The notes below the pieces were generated by a model that did not search any database, had not been told where the DNA came from, and worked only from the letters and a program-made list of their open reading frames with translations. The position numbers and the translations under genes were made by a program. This document shows, piece after piece, positions 1-11,919 of a stretch of 64,000 nucleotides of DNA. Location of the stretch: the NCBI GenBank assembly GCA_033398695.1, contig CM065817.1, forward strand, positions 63,848,001 through 63,912,000, in the 5' to 3' direction. This DNA is from Orobanche coerulescens (taxonomy: Eukaryota; Streptophyta; Magnoliopsida; Lamiales; Orobanchaceae). Each line of letters starts with the position of its first letter. Within the stretch, counting starts at the first letter, position 1.

Positions 1-158
1 AGAAACCCGTGAAGATTCTTGAGCGCCGTGAGAAACAACTTCGGCATAAGACCATTCCACTGGTTAAAGTGCAATGGTCGAGGCATGGAGTCGAAGAGGC
101 GACTTGGGAGACGGAAGAGAAGATGCGGGTGGAATACCCCGAACTATTTATTTCTTAA
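1..158 (+). pseudogene. pol: Integrase C-terminus with chromodomain, element B (partial)
   Basis: Open frame entering the window from the left and ending at TAA 156-158. The translation carries the Tekay/Del-type chromodomain core VKVQWSRHGVEEATWE followed by YPELF, the usual last residues of the polyprotein. In this family the domain tails the integrase and is thought to steer insertion to modified chromatin. About 20 bases after the stop a polypurine tract and then an LTR begin, so this is the 3' end of a plus-strand element whose gag and pol lie outside the window. No break is visible in this short stretch. Confidence 0.9.
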
Positions 159-180
159 GTTTCGGGACGAAAATTCTTTT

Positions 181-193
181 TAGAGGGAGAGAA
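181..193 (+). other. Polypurine tract of element B
   Basis: The run TAGAGGGAGAGAA lies directly before TGTAATACCC, the start of the 3' LTR. In LTR retrotransposons this tract primes plus-strand DNA synthesis. Its position fixes the plus orientation of element B. Confidence 0.85.
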
Positions 194-396
194 TGTAATA
201 CCCGGTCGAAAGTCGTGTCATTTCAAACCTCTTCATGTTCTTCGAATCGTGATTTGTTGAGCGAACCCTTGTAATCATTGCTTGGAACCACCGTTTTGGG
301 GTTTCCGTACTTCTATTTCGTGTTATTGTTGCCCAGACATTGAATCCTATTACTTTTATTCTCTTCCCGGGTCATTTTCCATCATTTTAGGACCCG

Positions 397-700
397 AAGG
401 GGGTGTGAGCCGCGGCACAAGGAGTGTGCGCCGCGGCACACACATTTCCTAAATCTGGCCGAGCGGACTGTACCGGGTGTCGCGGCACTGCCGGCAGTGC
501 CACGGCACACTGCCGAGTCATTGCCGCGACACACCTTGGCTGAGCCGCGGCACACTTGTGTTGCATCCTCAACCATAAACCGCCTGTACCTGGTGCCGCG
601 GCACACCTGGGCTGAGCCGCGGCACACTGCCGAAACCTGGGAGCAATTTTTAGGCGTGTGCCGCGGCACACCTGGGCTGAGCCGCGGCACACAATGCGGT
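397..700. repeat. Cluster of GTGCCGCGGCAC palindromes in LTR-B
   Basis: About ten copies of a CCGCGG-centred palindrome, complete or degenerate (for example GTGCCGCGGCAC, GAGCCGCGGCAC), are spaced roughly 15-60 bases apart. The cluster ends just before the TATA-like box. The same cluster occurs at 34846-35075. It resembles an upstream enhancer block in the LTR U3 region; function not shown. Confidence 0.8.
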
Positions 701-764
701 CAACTGCATAATTCGGCTTTTTAAGCGAGATTTCAGCTCATTTCCTCCATTTCCTTCTTCCACC

Positions 765-769
765 TGCGA
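765..769 (+). repeat. Target-site duplication TGCGA (left)
   Basis: TGCGA here is repeated at 19902-19906, on either side of the F tandem. The uninterrupted LTR-B copy 2 has CCACCTGCGAGAGAG at this point, a single TGCGA, confirming a 5-bp duplication. Confidence 0.9.
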
Positions 770-1103
770 TGTAACACCCCCAATTCACTCAGGGATATTA
801 CACGCCGTAGACCCTTTCCTCAAGGATCTACCAGGCTGGTAACAACAATCGAACAACTCGACAATGCCTTTAAGGCTAAAAAGACTCAGTAGACCGATTT
901 GGCCTTTCAATAAAAACATACAACTCTAACACATTACATGCCCACGCAGGGGTCGAATACAAAATGCTCCCGTACAACGGGGAAAAATACTGCAGCGGAA
1001 ATAAAATACAACTAAACCAATACGACATCAACGGGTCCTCGTGTGATTAGTATCGTTCATCTTTCATCATCCTTCGTGCCGACCTTGTGCTATGCTCCAA
1101 AAC

Positions 1104-2253
1104 CTGAATGCAAAAATAGACATCCACCCCCCGAATACTCGGGGGTTAGCAAAACTCCACTATTTTGCTAGTGCAAATACAAAGTGCAAATACGAGCCAT
1201 ATAATTCAAGTTCCACGAATAATAATAACCAGGAATCCTTAAAGATTAAAATACCACGAAACGAATACTTCCCGAGGCAAGAATTTGAGTAAAACTTTCT
1301 AAATCCGAAAGATCACAAATAACGAGAATGGTTTGCAAAATGGTTTAAAATACCCTCGGGAGTTTTAATAGAAAACAAATTAGGATTATCAAATCCTTCT
1401 CTTACCAAAATCAACAGGGTCACAGCCCAAAGGTTTTATTTTCGCAAATAGAAAACCGACAACAATTCACAGGGCCAGAGCCCAACATCACGTGTCCTCA
1501 ACGGACATAAAATCAACGAAACGTAATCACGCACGCGCATCGCCTAGGACCGGGACGCTACCACATACATCCCACCCGAGGCCTCGAAGGACCCTCCCGA
1601 GCTGGCTAGCGAAACAATTCACAACATATCACAACCATAAGTTATCTTGACATCGTACTCGCAAGTACCGATTCTCGGAGCCCTCTCCAGACCTACCCGA
1701 TTAGATAACCTTATGGTCAAATCATATCAAATGGCCGTAGTCGCAAGTAACGCGCCGCCGGAGGCCTCACGGGTCCCTACCCGGTAAACATCAATCGAAT
1801 ATACCCACAAGTTATCGTGACATCGCACTCGCAAGTGACGATTCTCGGAGCCCTCTCCAGACCTACCCGAATTGATAACCTTGTGGTCGAATCATCAATG
1901 CATAGAGTTCACAACGACAAGGGTTTCACATTTGCCACAATCACAAATATGTCAAAGCATGAGTTAATGCCAACAACACTTAGCAAAACACCACGTCAAA
2001 CCATAACGCACCGAAAAGAAACCATATACGTCCACACGCAATACCAAGTGCAACATCAACACCAAAAATATTCATAGAATTCACATAGTTCACAAACCAC
2101 ACCATTCACAAAACACACGCGTTTTGAAAGAGGGCCTTTAACAAGGCTAATCAAATCTTTTGAAAGTTCAATTCAAACGACCACACAAACACATTTAGAC
2201 GATCACCAATTATCATATCCACAAAACAAGAATCATATGGACAAGGTACTTGC
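1104..2253 (-). other. Candidate GC-AG intron inside LTR F-1
   Basis: On the minus strand GAG|GCAAGTACC at 2253 is a strong GC-type donor and TTTGCATTCAG|G at 1104 a good acceptor. A hairpin-like AACCCCCGAGTATTCGGGGG lies just upstream of the acceptor. LTRs A, B and E carry the same donor word and the same C-run/G-run before TTTCAG or TTCAG. Equivalent positions exist in F-2 and F-3. Splicing is inferred only. Confidence 0.5.
1639..1893. repeat. 170-bp direct repeat in LTR F
   Basis: The segment starting AAGTTATCTTGACATCG at 1639 recurs at 1809 as AAGTTATCGTGACATCG, both followed by TTCTCGGAGCCCTCTCC. The period is 170 bases. The same pair is present in F-2 (about 7218 and 7388) and F-3 (about 12787 and 12957), so the duplication predates the tandem. 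Confidence 0.8.
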
Positions 2254-2830
2254 CTCAAAATCGGCACGCAAGTATCCCGACGAACACGGCTCAACCGGAA
2301 AGCTTCGAAACGCCCGATGTTTTCGAAAAGGAAAACGACAACGAACGGAAGGGTTCAATTTGGTTTCTTCGCAAGAAACTCGACCCTAACAACATATAAT
2401 CCATAAATCAACAATCATACGAGGAAGGATAATCGTAGAACGCCCGAAAACCCCCTCTATAACATTTTACCGGACACCTTCAAGGCGTCGGTCAAGAACT
2501 CGACCAAAACAACGAATCGATACGATCCAACCATGGAATAACAAGGGAAATGATATAATACATCTAAATAATCATCAATCCATCACAATCCTAAGTTAAA
2601 ACGGATTAAACGGACGAAAACAACCAAAACACCCAAATTCCCCAAAACTAGATTTCTAGGAAATCGACTGATTCAGTAGATCTGAGGATGTTATAGACGG
2701 ATGATTGATGATATGAACCTCAACACTTCATGGATTCATTGTCCAACAACATCTCTAGATGATTCACACACCCTGACCGCGTCAGGGAAGAAGAAAAAGA
2801 ATGAGAAATGGTCAAGAAAAACGCCGCCAG

Positions 2831-2843
2831 CCTTAAATAAGCC
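2831..2843 (-). promoter_or_regulatory. TATA-like box of LTR F-1
   Basis: On the minus strand GGCTTATTTAAGG follows the palindrome cluster and precedes a TTTTTCTT/TTCTTCTTCCC pyrimidine-rich stretch. F-2 has GCCTATTTAAGGC at the matching place. Placement matches the TATA-like boxes of LTRs A, B, E and H. Confidence 0.5.
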
Positions 2844-3020
2844 GATCGCCGTACGTTACGTGACGAATCGCCATGGCTTACGACGTAATCGCCATGGCCG
2901 AACTTCACCGCTGAAATGCCGGAAGCGTTACGACGTTACCGCCGGGGCCTTACGACGTAACCGCCTTACGACGAATCGCCGATCACTACCGCGACGTTAC
3001 TCGGCCGGTGGCTGGCCCGA
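2836..3020. repeat. ACGTACGT/CCGG palindrome cluster in LTR F-1
   Basis: Repeats of the type TTACGACGTAACCGCC occur five to six times. The clearest copy of the cluster (18299-18440) reads TTACGTACGTAACCGGCC, a near-perfect palindromic unit, so F-1 and F-2 (8420-8590) appear to have lost bases at GTAC and CCGG. Confidence 0.7.
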
Positions 3021-4560
3021 GCATGCCCGGCCATGACTCGGCCGGGACCAACTCCGATGGCCCGAACGACCCCGAAACCCGAACCTGAGTACGAATAGAA
3101 GATACGGTTACGAAGTACTCGCAAATACGAATCCGAGCACTAATATAACTCACGATTCCGACTACCCGAAGGCTCGAAATTCGACAACGGAAAGTAATTA
3201 CCCCAAACATTGGGAAATTACGAAAATGGCCCAAAACGCCCGAAAATCACGATACGTGATCGAAACACCAAGCCAAAGCTCGCAACACGAATATTAACAT
3301 TAAATGAACTTACGAGAAAGTCGAAACAACAGTTTCGGACGAGATTCGCAAGAATCGAACTCAAGTGCGGAAAAACCGCTAAAAAGCACGGAACTCAACA
3401 AAACGACACCGAAACGAACTCGGATGACAAAAAGTGCAGAATTAATCATTCTCAGAATGACGAAACGGTCATGAGCGAGCCATCAAAACGGACTTCCGCC
3501 GAAAAAAAAGAAATTACCGGAAATCGAAATCACGGGTATTACATTCTACCCTCCTTAAAAGAAGTTTCGTCCCGAAACTTAAAATAAGTAGGGAGAAGCA
3601 ATATCTACTCAGAAAACTCGACGAGATACCCAAAACCGAAAACTCGCGCCCGACGGCGAAACGCTGCAAGAAACGCAAAGGAACATACGGCGTGAAAACA
3701 CGCTCCACGACGACCAACACAACGCCACCGATAGAGACATAATAAAACCAACAAGTGACAAGCGTCATCAAACAGATAATACAACCAAGTCGATTATCCG
3801 AACAATCACAAAACACAACGAACGAAAATCAATATGATTGACCACCCCAACGGTACATCAATCAAAACGCGAGCCAATCGCTGAAGAAATACGGAATTCC
3901 ACCGCCCAAGGGTTGGAAGATCGAAAATGAGATAAATTTCCCGAATATAAGGAAATTAGGAAGGAGTCTGAACGCTCAACAATCACGAAACGAGATCAAC
4001 AAAAACCGAACAATCAAACGATCGAACCACAACGGTCGAGACAACAAAAATCGAACAATCATGTTCGAATCACGAAGAACAATAAAATTCAAACAACAAC
4101 TCTCAGGCTCACGTCTCGGCTCGAGACAATGTATGATCCGGTAAAAGCAACAAGATGTGATTCACATAAGATCCATAGTAAAGGGAACAGCAATTGAAAA
4201 GTCACAACGACAAACGAGTAATTTCGAAACACACACTCGTTCGATCAATAAAAGCAAGGGATAGGGCAAGCTCAAAAAATGTTAACGAACATAAACGAGT
4301 CGACAGAGTCGAAAATATAGAAGTTCCAAATCCGATCCACTTCGAATAAGAGAACTAGTAAAACCAGATGATGTCACTTCCGAACAAGGTTCACAAGAAT
4401 CGAACCGAACTCGAAAAAGTCACAGCGATAACCAGATTGACCCAAAACAAGATCACAACTCGTTCGAACGACGAAACCGAAATACAGAACAAGTTCAGAA
4501 AGTATCAACGAACACGAGCGAGTCGCTAGACTTGGGAAAGAGGAAATGCAGAAGCCAAAA

Positions 4561-4620
4561 ATAATACGGGTATTATTTTCGACCTCATCTAAAAGAAGTG
4601 TCGTCCCCGAAACTCACAAC
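4561..4620 (-). other. Decayed LTR-end/polypurine boundary inside F internal
   Basis: ACGGGTATTAT, then GACCTCATCTAAAAGAAG and TGTCGTCCCCGAAACT, closely resembles the true LTR-end boundary at 3535-3580. The second unit has the same block at 10141-10200. It suggests an older element boundary was captured when the non-autonomous internal region formed. Confidence 0.55.
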
Positions 4621-5712
4621 AACGAAATCAATGTGACAACACAACAAGCAACCGATAGAAACATCCTTCGAAGGCCTCTCAAAGCCGATTCTGATAACTG
4701 TGCTGAAGCGCGAACTCCGAAAGTCTTGGTAGTCAATTCGCAAAACTGAATTCGGTGTCCCTCGAGTCCACACTTGAAATGTGTTACTGACGAGAAGGAC
4801 AATTTACACGTGCATGCCCCGGCACATCACGATTGAAACGCCTCGGATCGGCATACCGAAAATACAAATGCTAGATACAATGGGGCATAACGTCGCAAAA
4901 CAACATAGCGGAGATGCCAACTCAGCACAACAAGGAATCATAATACATATCATATACAACGATTATCATCGTAAAATAATACACACAAACACTACAACAA
5001 CGACGGTATCGTTCGGCGACCTCAACGGCCCGAACAATAACCAGCACATAATTACAAACATTATGAAACAATCACATATGTACACAAACGTACAAACCCA
5101 AGCTTTAACAGCTCACACAGGTGCGTTAACACGCAAGCCACCACGAAATGACAACATTAAGGATCGTCATCACACCTCCCACAAGGGCTAACAAAATATA
5201 TGCGTGGCGAACGACTCGACGCTCACGCCACCAATTCAATCACACCAAGGGTTAACACCGTAATGAAAGTTCGAAAACCATACACGCATTTCCGGTCCGC
5301 AAACAGGAATGATAGGTTTTAAAAACGAAAACCACCTTTTGAAAATAGTTTGGAAACACCAGTTGATCTTGAGTATCACTTTACAAAAAGTAGTGCAAAC
5401 ATTGTTATCGAGACTTTGAAAATCGTCTTGCGTTTGAACAAAAATGAGGACACCTTCTCTTAGTGAAAGACTTTGTAATATCCGACCCTCGGGTCTAAGT
5501 AAAAGTGTTTATAAAACATTTGAAAATATCTCAAAATATTTTGGTCCTCGAGTTAGAAGAATTTTGAAATATATTGTGGCACCTTGGACGTACCACGAGA
5601 AAATAATTCATTTTAAAAGTACGTCTCGAATTTTAATTTTCTAAGATACTCAAGGTTTTCAAAAATAATTCAATGGGCTAGAATGCCCAAAAGTTTCAGG
5701 TAATTACACGGA

Positions 5713-5805
5713 AATATTACACCCCCGGTTCAGCCCGGGAATATTACACGCCGTGGGCCCCGCGCCGAAACCCACCAGGCTAAAAACCATTTACAAAAAT
5801 GCCAA
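5713..5805 (-). other. Decayed LTR-start sequence inside F internal
   Basis: ATATTACACCCCCGGTTCAG, GGGAATATTACACGCCGTGGG and CCCACCAGGCTAAAAACC mirror the F LTR start (CACCCCCAATTCACTCAGGG, ATATTACACGCCGTAGACCC, CTACCAGGCTGGTAACA). Repeated in unit 2 from about 11292. With 4561-4620 it outlines a relic element inside the internal region. Confidence 0.55.
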
Positions 5806-6348
5806 AAAGGCTGATGACGGTATTATTTCAAAAACTTACAAAAGTCATTTAGAAAATACTAAATACCGTCATAAGAATTTCGCCAAAACGATCAAGGCCA
5901 TAATGCCACAAACTCGGTTAAGGGAATCGGTTTTCAAAATAAAACTCAGTCGGTAAAATACCGAAAGCCATTACAGAAGAACTCACGCAGCGGATAAAAG
6001 AAATAAAGTCAAACATGCACAAGACAGCAACACTACTCCTCATATGAACGAAAAATGGGAGTCAAATAATCACATATCACGAAATCAAAATCCATAAGAG
6101 GATTCCGTCAATTAACTCATAATCATAAAAATAGCTCGTGTCACACGAGGCACAACACAAAGAAGGGAGACTTACATCCTCAGGTCGCACGAAGATGATG
6201 ATCGCCCACGATACTAATCACGACCAACAAACTCAGACGACGCGTCGCGACACGACTCAGTCAGATAAAATCCGACGAGACAAAAACTCAATATACACCA
6301 CTGACCCGACAGCCTAGGTTTCCACAACATAAGCTCTGATACCATTTA

Positions 6349-9119
6349 TGTAACACCCCCAATCCACTCAGGGATATTACACGCCGTAGACCCTTTCCTC
6401 AAGGATCTACCAGGCTGGTAACAACAATCGAACAACTCGACAATGCCTTTAAGGCTAAAAACACTCAGTAGACCGATTTGGCCTTTCAATAAAAACATAC
6501 AACTCTAACACATTACATGCCCACGCAGGGTCGAATACAAAATGCTCCCGTACAACGGGGAAAAATACTGCAGCGGAAATAAAATACAACTAAACCAATA
6601 CGAGATCAACGGGTCCTCGTGTGATTAGTATCGTTCATCTTTCATCATCCTTCGTGCCGACCTTGTGCTATGCTCCAAAACCTGAATGCAAAAATAGACA
6701 TACACCCCCCGAATACTCGGGGGTTAGCAAAACTCCACTGTTTTGCTAGTGCAAATACAAAGTGCAAATACGAGCCATATAATTCAAGTTCCACGAATAA
6801 TAATAACCAGGAATCCTTAAAGATTAAAATACCACGAAACGAATACTTCCCGAGGCAAGAATTTGAGTAAAACTTTCCAAATCCGAAAGATCACAAATAA
6901 CGAGAATGGTTTGCAAAATAGTTTAAAATACCCTCAGGAGTTTTAATAGAAAACAAATTAGGATTATCAAATCCTTCTCTTTCCAAAATCAACAGGGTCA
7001 CAACCCAAAGGTTTTATTTTCGCAAATAGAAAACCGACAACAATTCACAGGGCCAGAGCCCAACATCACGTGTCCTCAACGGACATAAAATCAACGAAAC
7101 GTAATCACGCACGCGCATCGCCTAGGACCGGGACGCTACCACAGACATCCCACCCGAGGCCTCGAAGGACCCTCCAGAGCTGGCTAGCGAAACAATTCAC
7201 AACATATCACAAACATAAGTTATCTTGACATCGTACTCGCAAGTACCGATTCTCGGAGCCCTCTCCAGACCTACCCGATTAGATAACCTTATGGTCAAAT
7301 CATATCAAATGGCCGTACTCGCAAGTAACGCGCCGCCGGAGGCCTCACGGGTCCCTACCCGGTAAACATCAATCGAACATACCCACAAGTTATCGTGACA
7401 TCGCACTCGCAAGTGACGATTCTCGGAGCCCTCTCCAGACCTACCCGAATTGATAACCTTGTGGTCGAATTATCAATGCATAGAGTTCACAACGACAAGG
7501 GTTTCACATTTGCCACAATCACAAATATGTCAAATCATGAGTTAATGCCAACAACACTTAGCAAAACACCACGTCAAACCATAACGCACCGAAAAGAAAC
7601 CATATACGTCCACACGCAATACCAAGTGCAACATCAACACCAAAAATATCCATAGAATTCACATAGTTCACAAACCACACCATTCACAAAACACACGCGT
7701 TTTGAAAGAGGGCCTTTAACAAGGCTAATCAAATCTTTTGAAAGTTCAATTCAAACGACCACACAAACACATTTAGACGATCACCAATTATCATATCCAC
7801 AAAACAAGAATCATATGGACAAGGTACTTGCCTCAAAATCGGCACGCAAGTATCCCGACGAACACGACTCAACCGGAAAGCTTCGAAACGCCCGATGTTT
7901 TCGAAAAGGAAAACGACAACGAGCGGAAGGGTTCAATTTGGTTTCTTCGCAAGAAACTCGACCCTAACAACATATAATCCATAAATCAACAATCATACGA
8001 GGAAGGATAATCGTAGAACGCCCGAAAACCCCCTCTATAACATTTTACCGGACACCTTCAAGGCGTTGGTCAAGAACTCGACCAAAACAACGAATCGATA
8101 CGATCCAACCATGGAATAACAAGGGAAATGATATAATACATCTAAATAATCATCAATCCATCACAATCCTAAGTTAAAACGGATTAAACGGACGAAAACA
8201 ACCAAAACACCCAAATTCCCCAAAACTAGATTTCTAGGAAATCTGACCTGATTCGGTAGATCGGAGGATGTTATAGGACGGATGATTGATGATATGAACC
8301 TCAACACTTCATGGATTCATTGTCCAACAACATCTCTAGATGATTTACACACCCACAGCCGCGTACGGGAAGAAAAAGAATGAGAAATGGTCAAGAAAAC
8401 TCGCCAGTGCCTTAAATAGGCCGATCGGCCACGGTTACGACGTAATCGGCCATGGCTTACGACGTAACCGCCATGGCCGAACTCACCGCTGGAAATGCCG
8501 GGCGTTACGACGCACGGCCGTGGCCTTACGTACGTAACCGCCTTACGACGAATCGCCGATCACTACCGCACGTTACTCGGCCAGTGGCCCGCCCGAGCAT
8601 GCCCGGCCATGACTCGGCCGGGACCAACTCCGACGGCCCGAACGACCCCGAAACCCGAACCTGAGTACGAATCGAAGATACGGTTACGAAGTACTCGCAA
8701 ATACGAATCCGAGCACTAATATAACTCACGATTCCGACTACCCGAAGGCTCGAAATTCGACAACGGAAAGTAATTACCCCAAACTTTGGGAAATTACGAA
8801 AATGGCCCAAAACGCCCGAAAATCACGATACGTGATCGAAACACCAAGCCAAAGCTCGCAACACGAATATTAACATTAAATGAACTTACGAGAAAGTCGA
8901 AACAACAGTTTCGGACGAGATTCGCAAGAATCGAACTCAAGTGCGGAAAAACCGGTAAAAAGCACGGAACTCAACAAAACGACACCGAAACGAACACGGA
9001 TGACAAAAAGAGCAGAATTAATCATTCTCAGAATGACGAAACGGTCATGAGCGAGCCGTCAAAACGGACTTCCGCCGAAAAAAAAGAAATTACCGGAAAT
9101 CGAAATCACGGGTATTACA
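6349..9119 (-). mobile_element. LTR F-2 (shared middle LTR)
   Basis: A 2.77-kb LTR nearly identical to F-1, bounded by TGTAACACCC and GGGTATTACA. It is 5' LTR of unit 1 and 3' LTR of unit 2 at once, with primer site on its left and polypurine tract on its right. The palindrome cluster is at 8420-8590, with GCCTATTTAAGGC on the minus strand near 8410. Confidence 0.87.
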
Positions 9120-11919
9120 TTCTACCCTCCTTAAAAGAAGTTTCGTCCCGAAACTTAAAATAAGTAGGGAGAAGCAATATCTACTGTCAGGAAAACTCGA
9201 CGAGATACCCAAAAACCGAAAACTCGCGCCCGACGGCAAAACGCTGCAAGAAACGCAAAGGAACATACGGCGTGAAAACACGCTCCACGACGACCAACAC
9301 AACGCCACCGATAGAGACATAATAAAACCAACAAGTGACAAGCGTCATCAAACAGATAATACAACCAAGTCGATTATCCGAACAATCACAAAACACAACG
9401 AACGAAAATCAATATGATTGACCACCCCAACGGTACATCAATCAAAACGCGAGCCAATCGCTGAAGAAATACGGAATTTCACCGCCCAAGGGTTGGAAGA
9501 TCGAAAACGAGACAAATTTCCCGAATATAAGGAAATTAGGAAGGAGTCTGAACGCTCAACAATCACGAAACGAGATCAACAAAAACCGAACAATCAAACG
9601 ATCGAACCACAACGGTCGAGACAACAAAAATCGAACAATCATGTTCGAATCACGAAGAACAATAAAATTCAAACAACAACTCTCAGGCTCACGTCTCGGC
9701 TCGAGACAATATATGATCCGGTAAAAGCAACAAGATGTGATTCACATAAGATCCATAGTAAAGGGAACAGCAATTGAAAAGTCACAACGACAAACGAGTA
9801 ATTTCGAAACACACACTCGTTCGATCAATAAAAGCAAGGGATAGCGCAAGCTCAAAAAATGTTAACGAACATAAACAAGTCGACAGAGTCGAAAATATAG
9901 AAGTTCCAAATCCGATCCACTTCGAATAAGAGAACTAGTAAAACCAGATGATGTCACTTCCGAACAAGGTTCACAAGAATCGAACCGAACTCGAAAAAGT
10001 CACAGCGATAACCAGATTGACCCAAAACAAGATCACAACTCGTTCGAACGACGAAACCGAAATACAGAACAAGTTCAGAAAGTATCAACGAACACGAGCG
10101 AGTCGATAGACTTGGGAAAGAGGAAATGCAGAAGCCAAAAATAATACGGGTATTATATTCGACCTCATCTAAAAGAAGTGTCGTCCCCGAAACTCACAAC
10201 AACGAAATCAATGTGACAACACAACAAGCAACCGATAGAAACATCCTTCGAAGGCCTCTCAAAGCCGATTCTGATAACTGTGCTGAAGGGCGAACTCCGA
10301 AACTCTTGGTAGTCAATTCGCAAAACTGAATTCGGTGTCCCTCGAGTCCACACTTGAAATGTGTTACTGACGAGAAGGAAAATTTACACGTGCATGCCCC
10401 GGCACATCACGATTGAAACGCCTCGGATCGGCATACCGAAAATACAAATGGTAGATACAATGGGGCATAACGTCGCAAAACAACATAGCGGAGATGCCAA
10501 CTCAGCACAACAAGGAATCATAATACATATCATATACAACGATTATCATCGTAAAATAATACACACAAACACTACAGCAACGACGGTATCGTTCGGCGAC
10601 CTCAACGGCCCGAACAATAACCAGCACATAATTACAAACATTATGAAACAATCACATATGTACACAAACGTACAAACCCAAGCTTTAACAGCTCACACAG
10701 GTGCGTTAACACGCAAGCCACCACGAAATGACAACATTAAGGATCGTCATCACACCTCCCACAAGGGCTAACAAAATATATGCGTGGCGAACGACTCGAC
10801 GCTCACGCCACCAATTCAATCACAATTCGGGGTTAACACCGTAATGAAAGTTCGAAAACCATACACGCATTTCCGGTCCGCAAACAGGAATGATAGGTTT
10901 TAAAAACGAAAACCACCTTTTGAAAATAGTTTGGAAACACCAGTTGATCTTGAGTATCACTTTACAAAAAGTAGTGCAAACATTGTTATCGAGACTTTGA
11001 AAATCGTCTTGCGTTTGAACAAAAATGAGGACACCTTCTCTTAGTGAAAGACTTTCAGAATATCCGACCCTCGGGTCTAAGTAAAAGTGTTTATAAAACA
11101 TTTGAAAATATCTCAAAATATTTTGGTCCTCGAGTTAGAAGAATTTTGAAATATATTGTGGCACCTTGGACGTACCACGAGAAAATAATTCATTTTAAAA
11201 GTACGTCTCGAATTTTAATTTTCTAAGATACTCAAGGTTTTCAAAATAATTCAATGGGCTAGAATGCCCAAAAGTTTCGTAATTACACGGAAATATTACA
11301 CCCGGTTCAGCCCGGGAATATTACACGCCGTGGGCCAGCGAAACCCACCAGCTAAAAACCATTTACAAAAATGCCAAAAGGGTGATGACGGTATTATTTC
11401 AAAACTTACAAAAGTCATTTAGAAAATACTAAATACCGTCATAAGAATTTCGCCAAACGATCAAGGCCATAATGCCACAAACTCGGTTAAGGGAATCGGT
11501 TTTCAAAATAAAACTCGATCGGTAAAATACCGAAAGCCATTCTGAGAAGAACTCACGCAACGGATAAAAGAAATAAAGTCAAACATGCACAAGACAAAGA
11601 ACACTACTCCTCATATGAACGAAAAATGGGAGTCAAATAATCACATATCACGAAATCAAAATCCATAAGAGGATTCCGTCAATTAACTCATAATCATAAA
11701 AATAGCTCGTCTCACACGAGGAACAACACAAAGAAGGGAGACTTACATCCACAGGTCGCACGAAGATGATGATCGCCCACGATACTAATCACGACCAACA
11801 AACTCAGACGACGCGTCGCGACACGACTCAGTCAGATAAAATCCGACGAGACAAAAACTCAATATACACCACTGACCCGACAGCCTAGGTTTCCACAACC
11901 TAAGTTCTGATACCATTTA
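9120..11919 (-). mobile_element. Internal region F-2 (non-coding)
   Basis: Nearly identical to 3544-6348, including the internal decayed boundaries. Short indels cluster near its right end (about 11220-11600), for example CACCCGG for CACCCCCGG. The primer site at 11904-11915 reads GTTCTGATACCA, one base off the copy at 6333. No coding motif seen. Confidence 0.82.

Larger units (their letters stand above)
194..769 (+). mobile_element. LTR-B copy 1, first segment (3' LTR)
   Basis: Begins TGTAATACCC after the polypurine tract and runs until element F interrupts it at 770. The rest of the same LTR resumes at 19907. A second copy at 34845-36595 reads straight across the break point, which proves the interruption. 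The segment holds a cluster of GTGCCGCGGCAC palindromes, then a TATA-like CTTTTTAAG (717-725) and a pyrimidine-rich stretch, which looks like a promoter arrangement. The complete LTR ends ..GGGGGTGTTACA and would be roughly 2.0 kb. Confidence 0.88.
770..3543 (-). mobile_element. LTR F-1
   Basis: Runs from TGTAACACCC to GGGTATTACA. On the minus strand the order is palindrome cluster (about 3020-2836), TATA-like TTATTTAAGG, pyrimidine-rich leader, splice-donor-like GAG|GCAAGTACC (2253) and acceptor-like GCATTCAG|G (1104). Several short open frames occur on the plus strand, the longest 125 codons at 3210-3587, but none resembles a known protein. Reads as 3' LTR of unit 1 in minus orientation. 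Confidence 0.87.
3544..6348 (-). mobile_element. Internal region F-1 (non-coding)
   Basis: Lies between LTRs F-1 and F-2. At its left end TCTACCCTCCTTAAAAG (from 3545) is the minus-strand polypurine tract, followed by the GTTTCGTCCCGAAACTT signature seen after pol in Tekay elements. At its right end GCTCTGATACCA (6333-6344) is the complement of a Met-tRNA primer site. The intervening 2.8 kb is A-rich on this strand and has only short open frames (longest 136 codons at 4781-5191), with no gag, protease or reverse transcriptase motif. It must move, if at all, with proteins supplied by another element. Confidence 0.82.

Noticed and set aside
382..724. Cys-Arg-Gly-rich frames on both strands
   Set aside because: Direct translation of the CCGCGGCAC repeats; no protein family and not kept in LTR-B copy 2.
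3210..3587. 125-codon frame conserved in LTRs F-1 and F-2 (8786-9163)
   Set aside because: Conserved only because the LTRs are nearly identical; low-complexity Lys/Thr/Asn-rich product, ends at the LTR boundary, antisense to the element.
4781..5191. 136-codon frame present in both F internals
   Set aside because: Antisense, no recognisable motif, starts at TTG, and identical copies give no evidence of coding selection.
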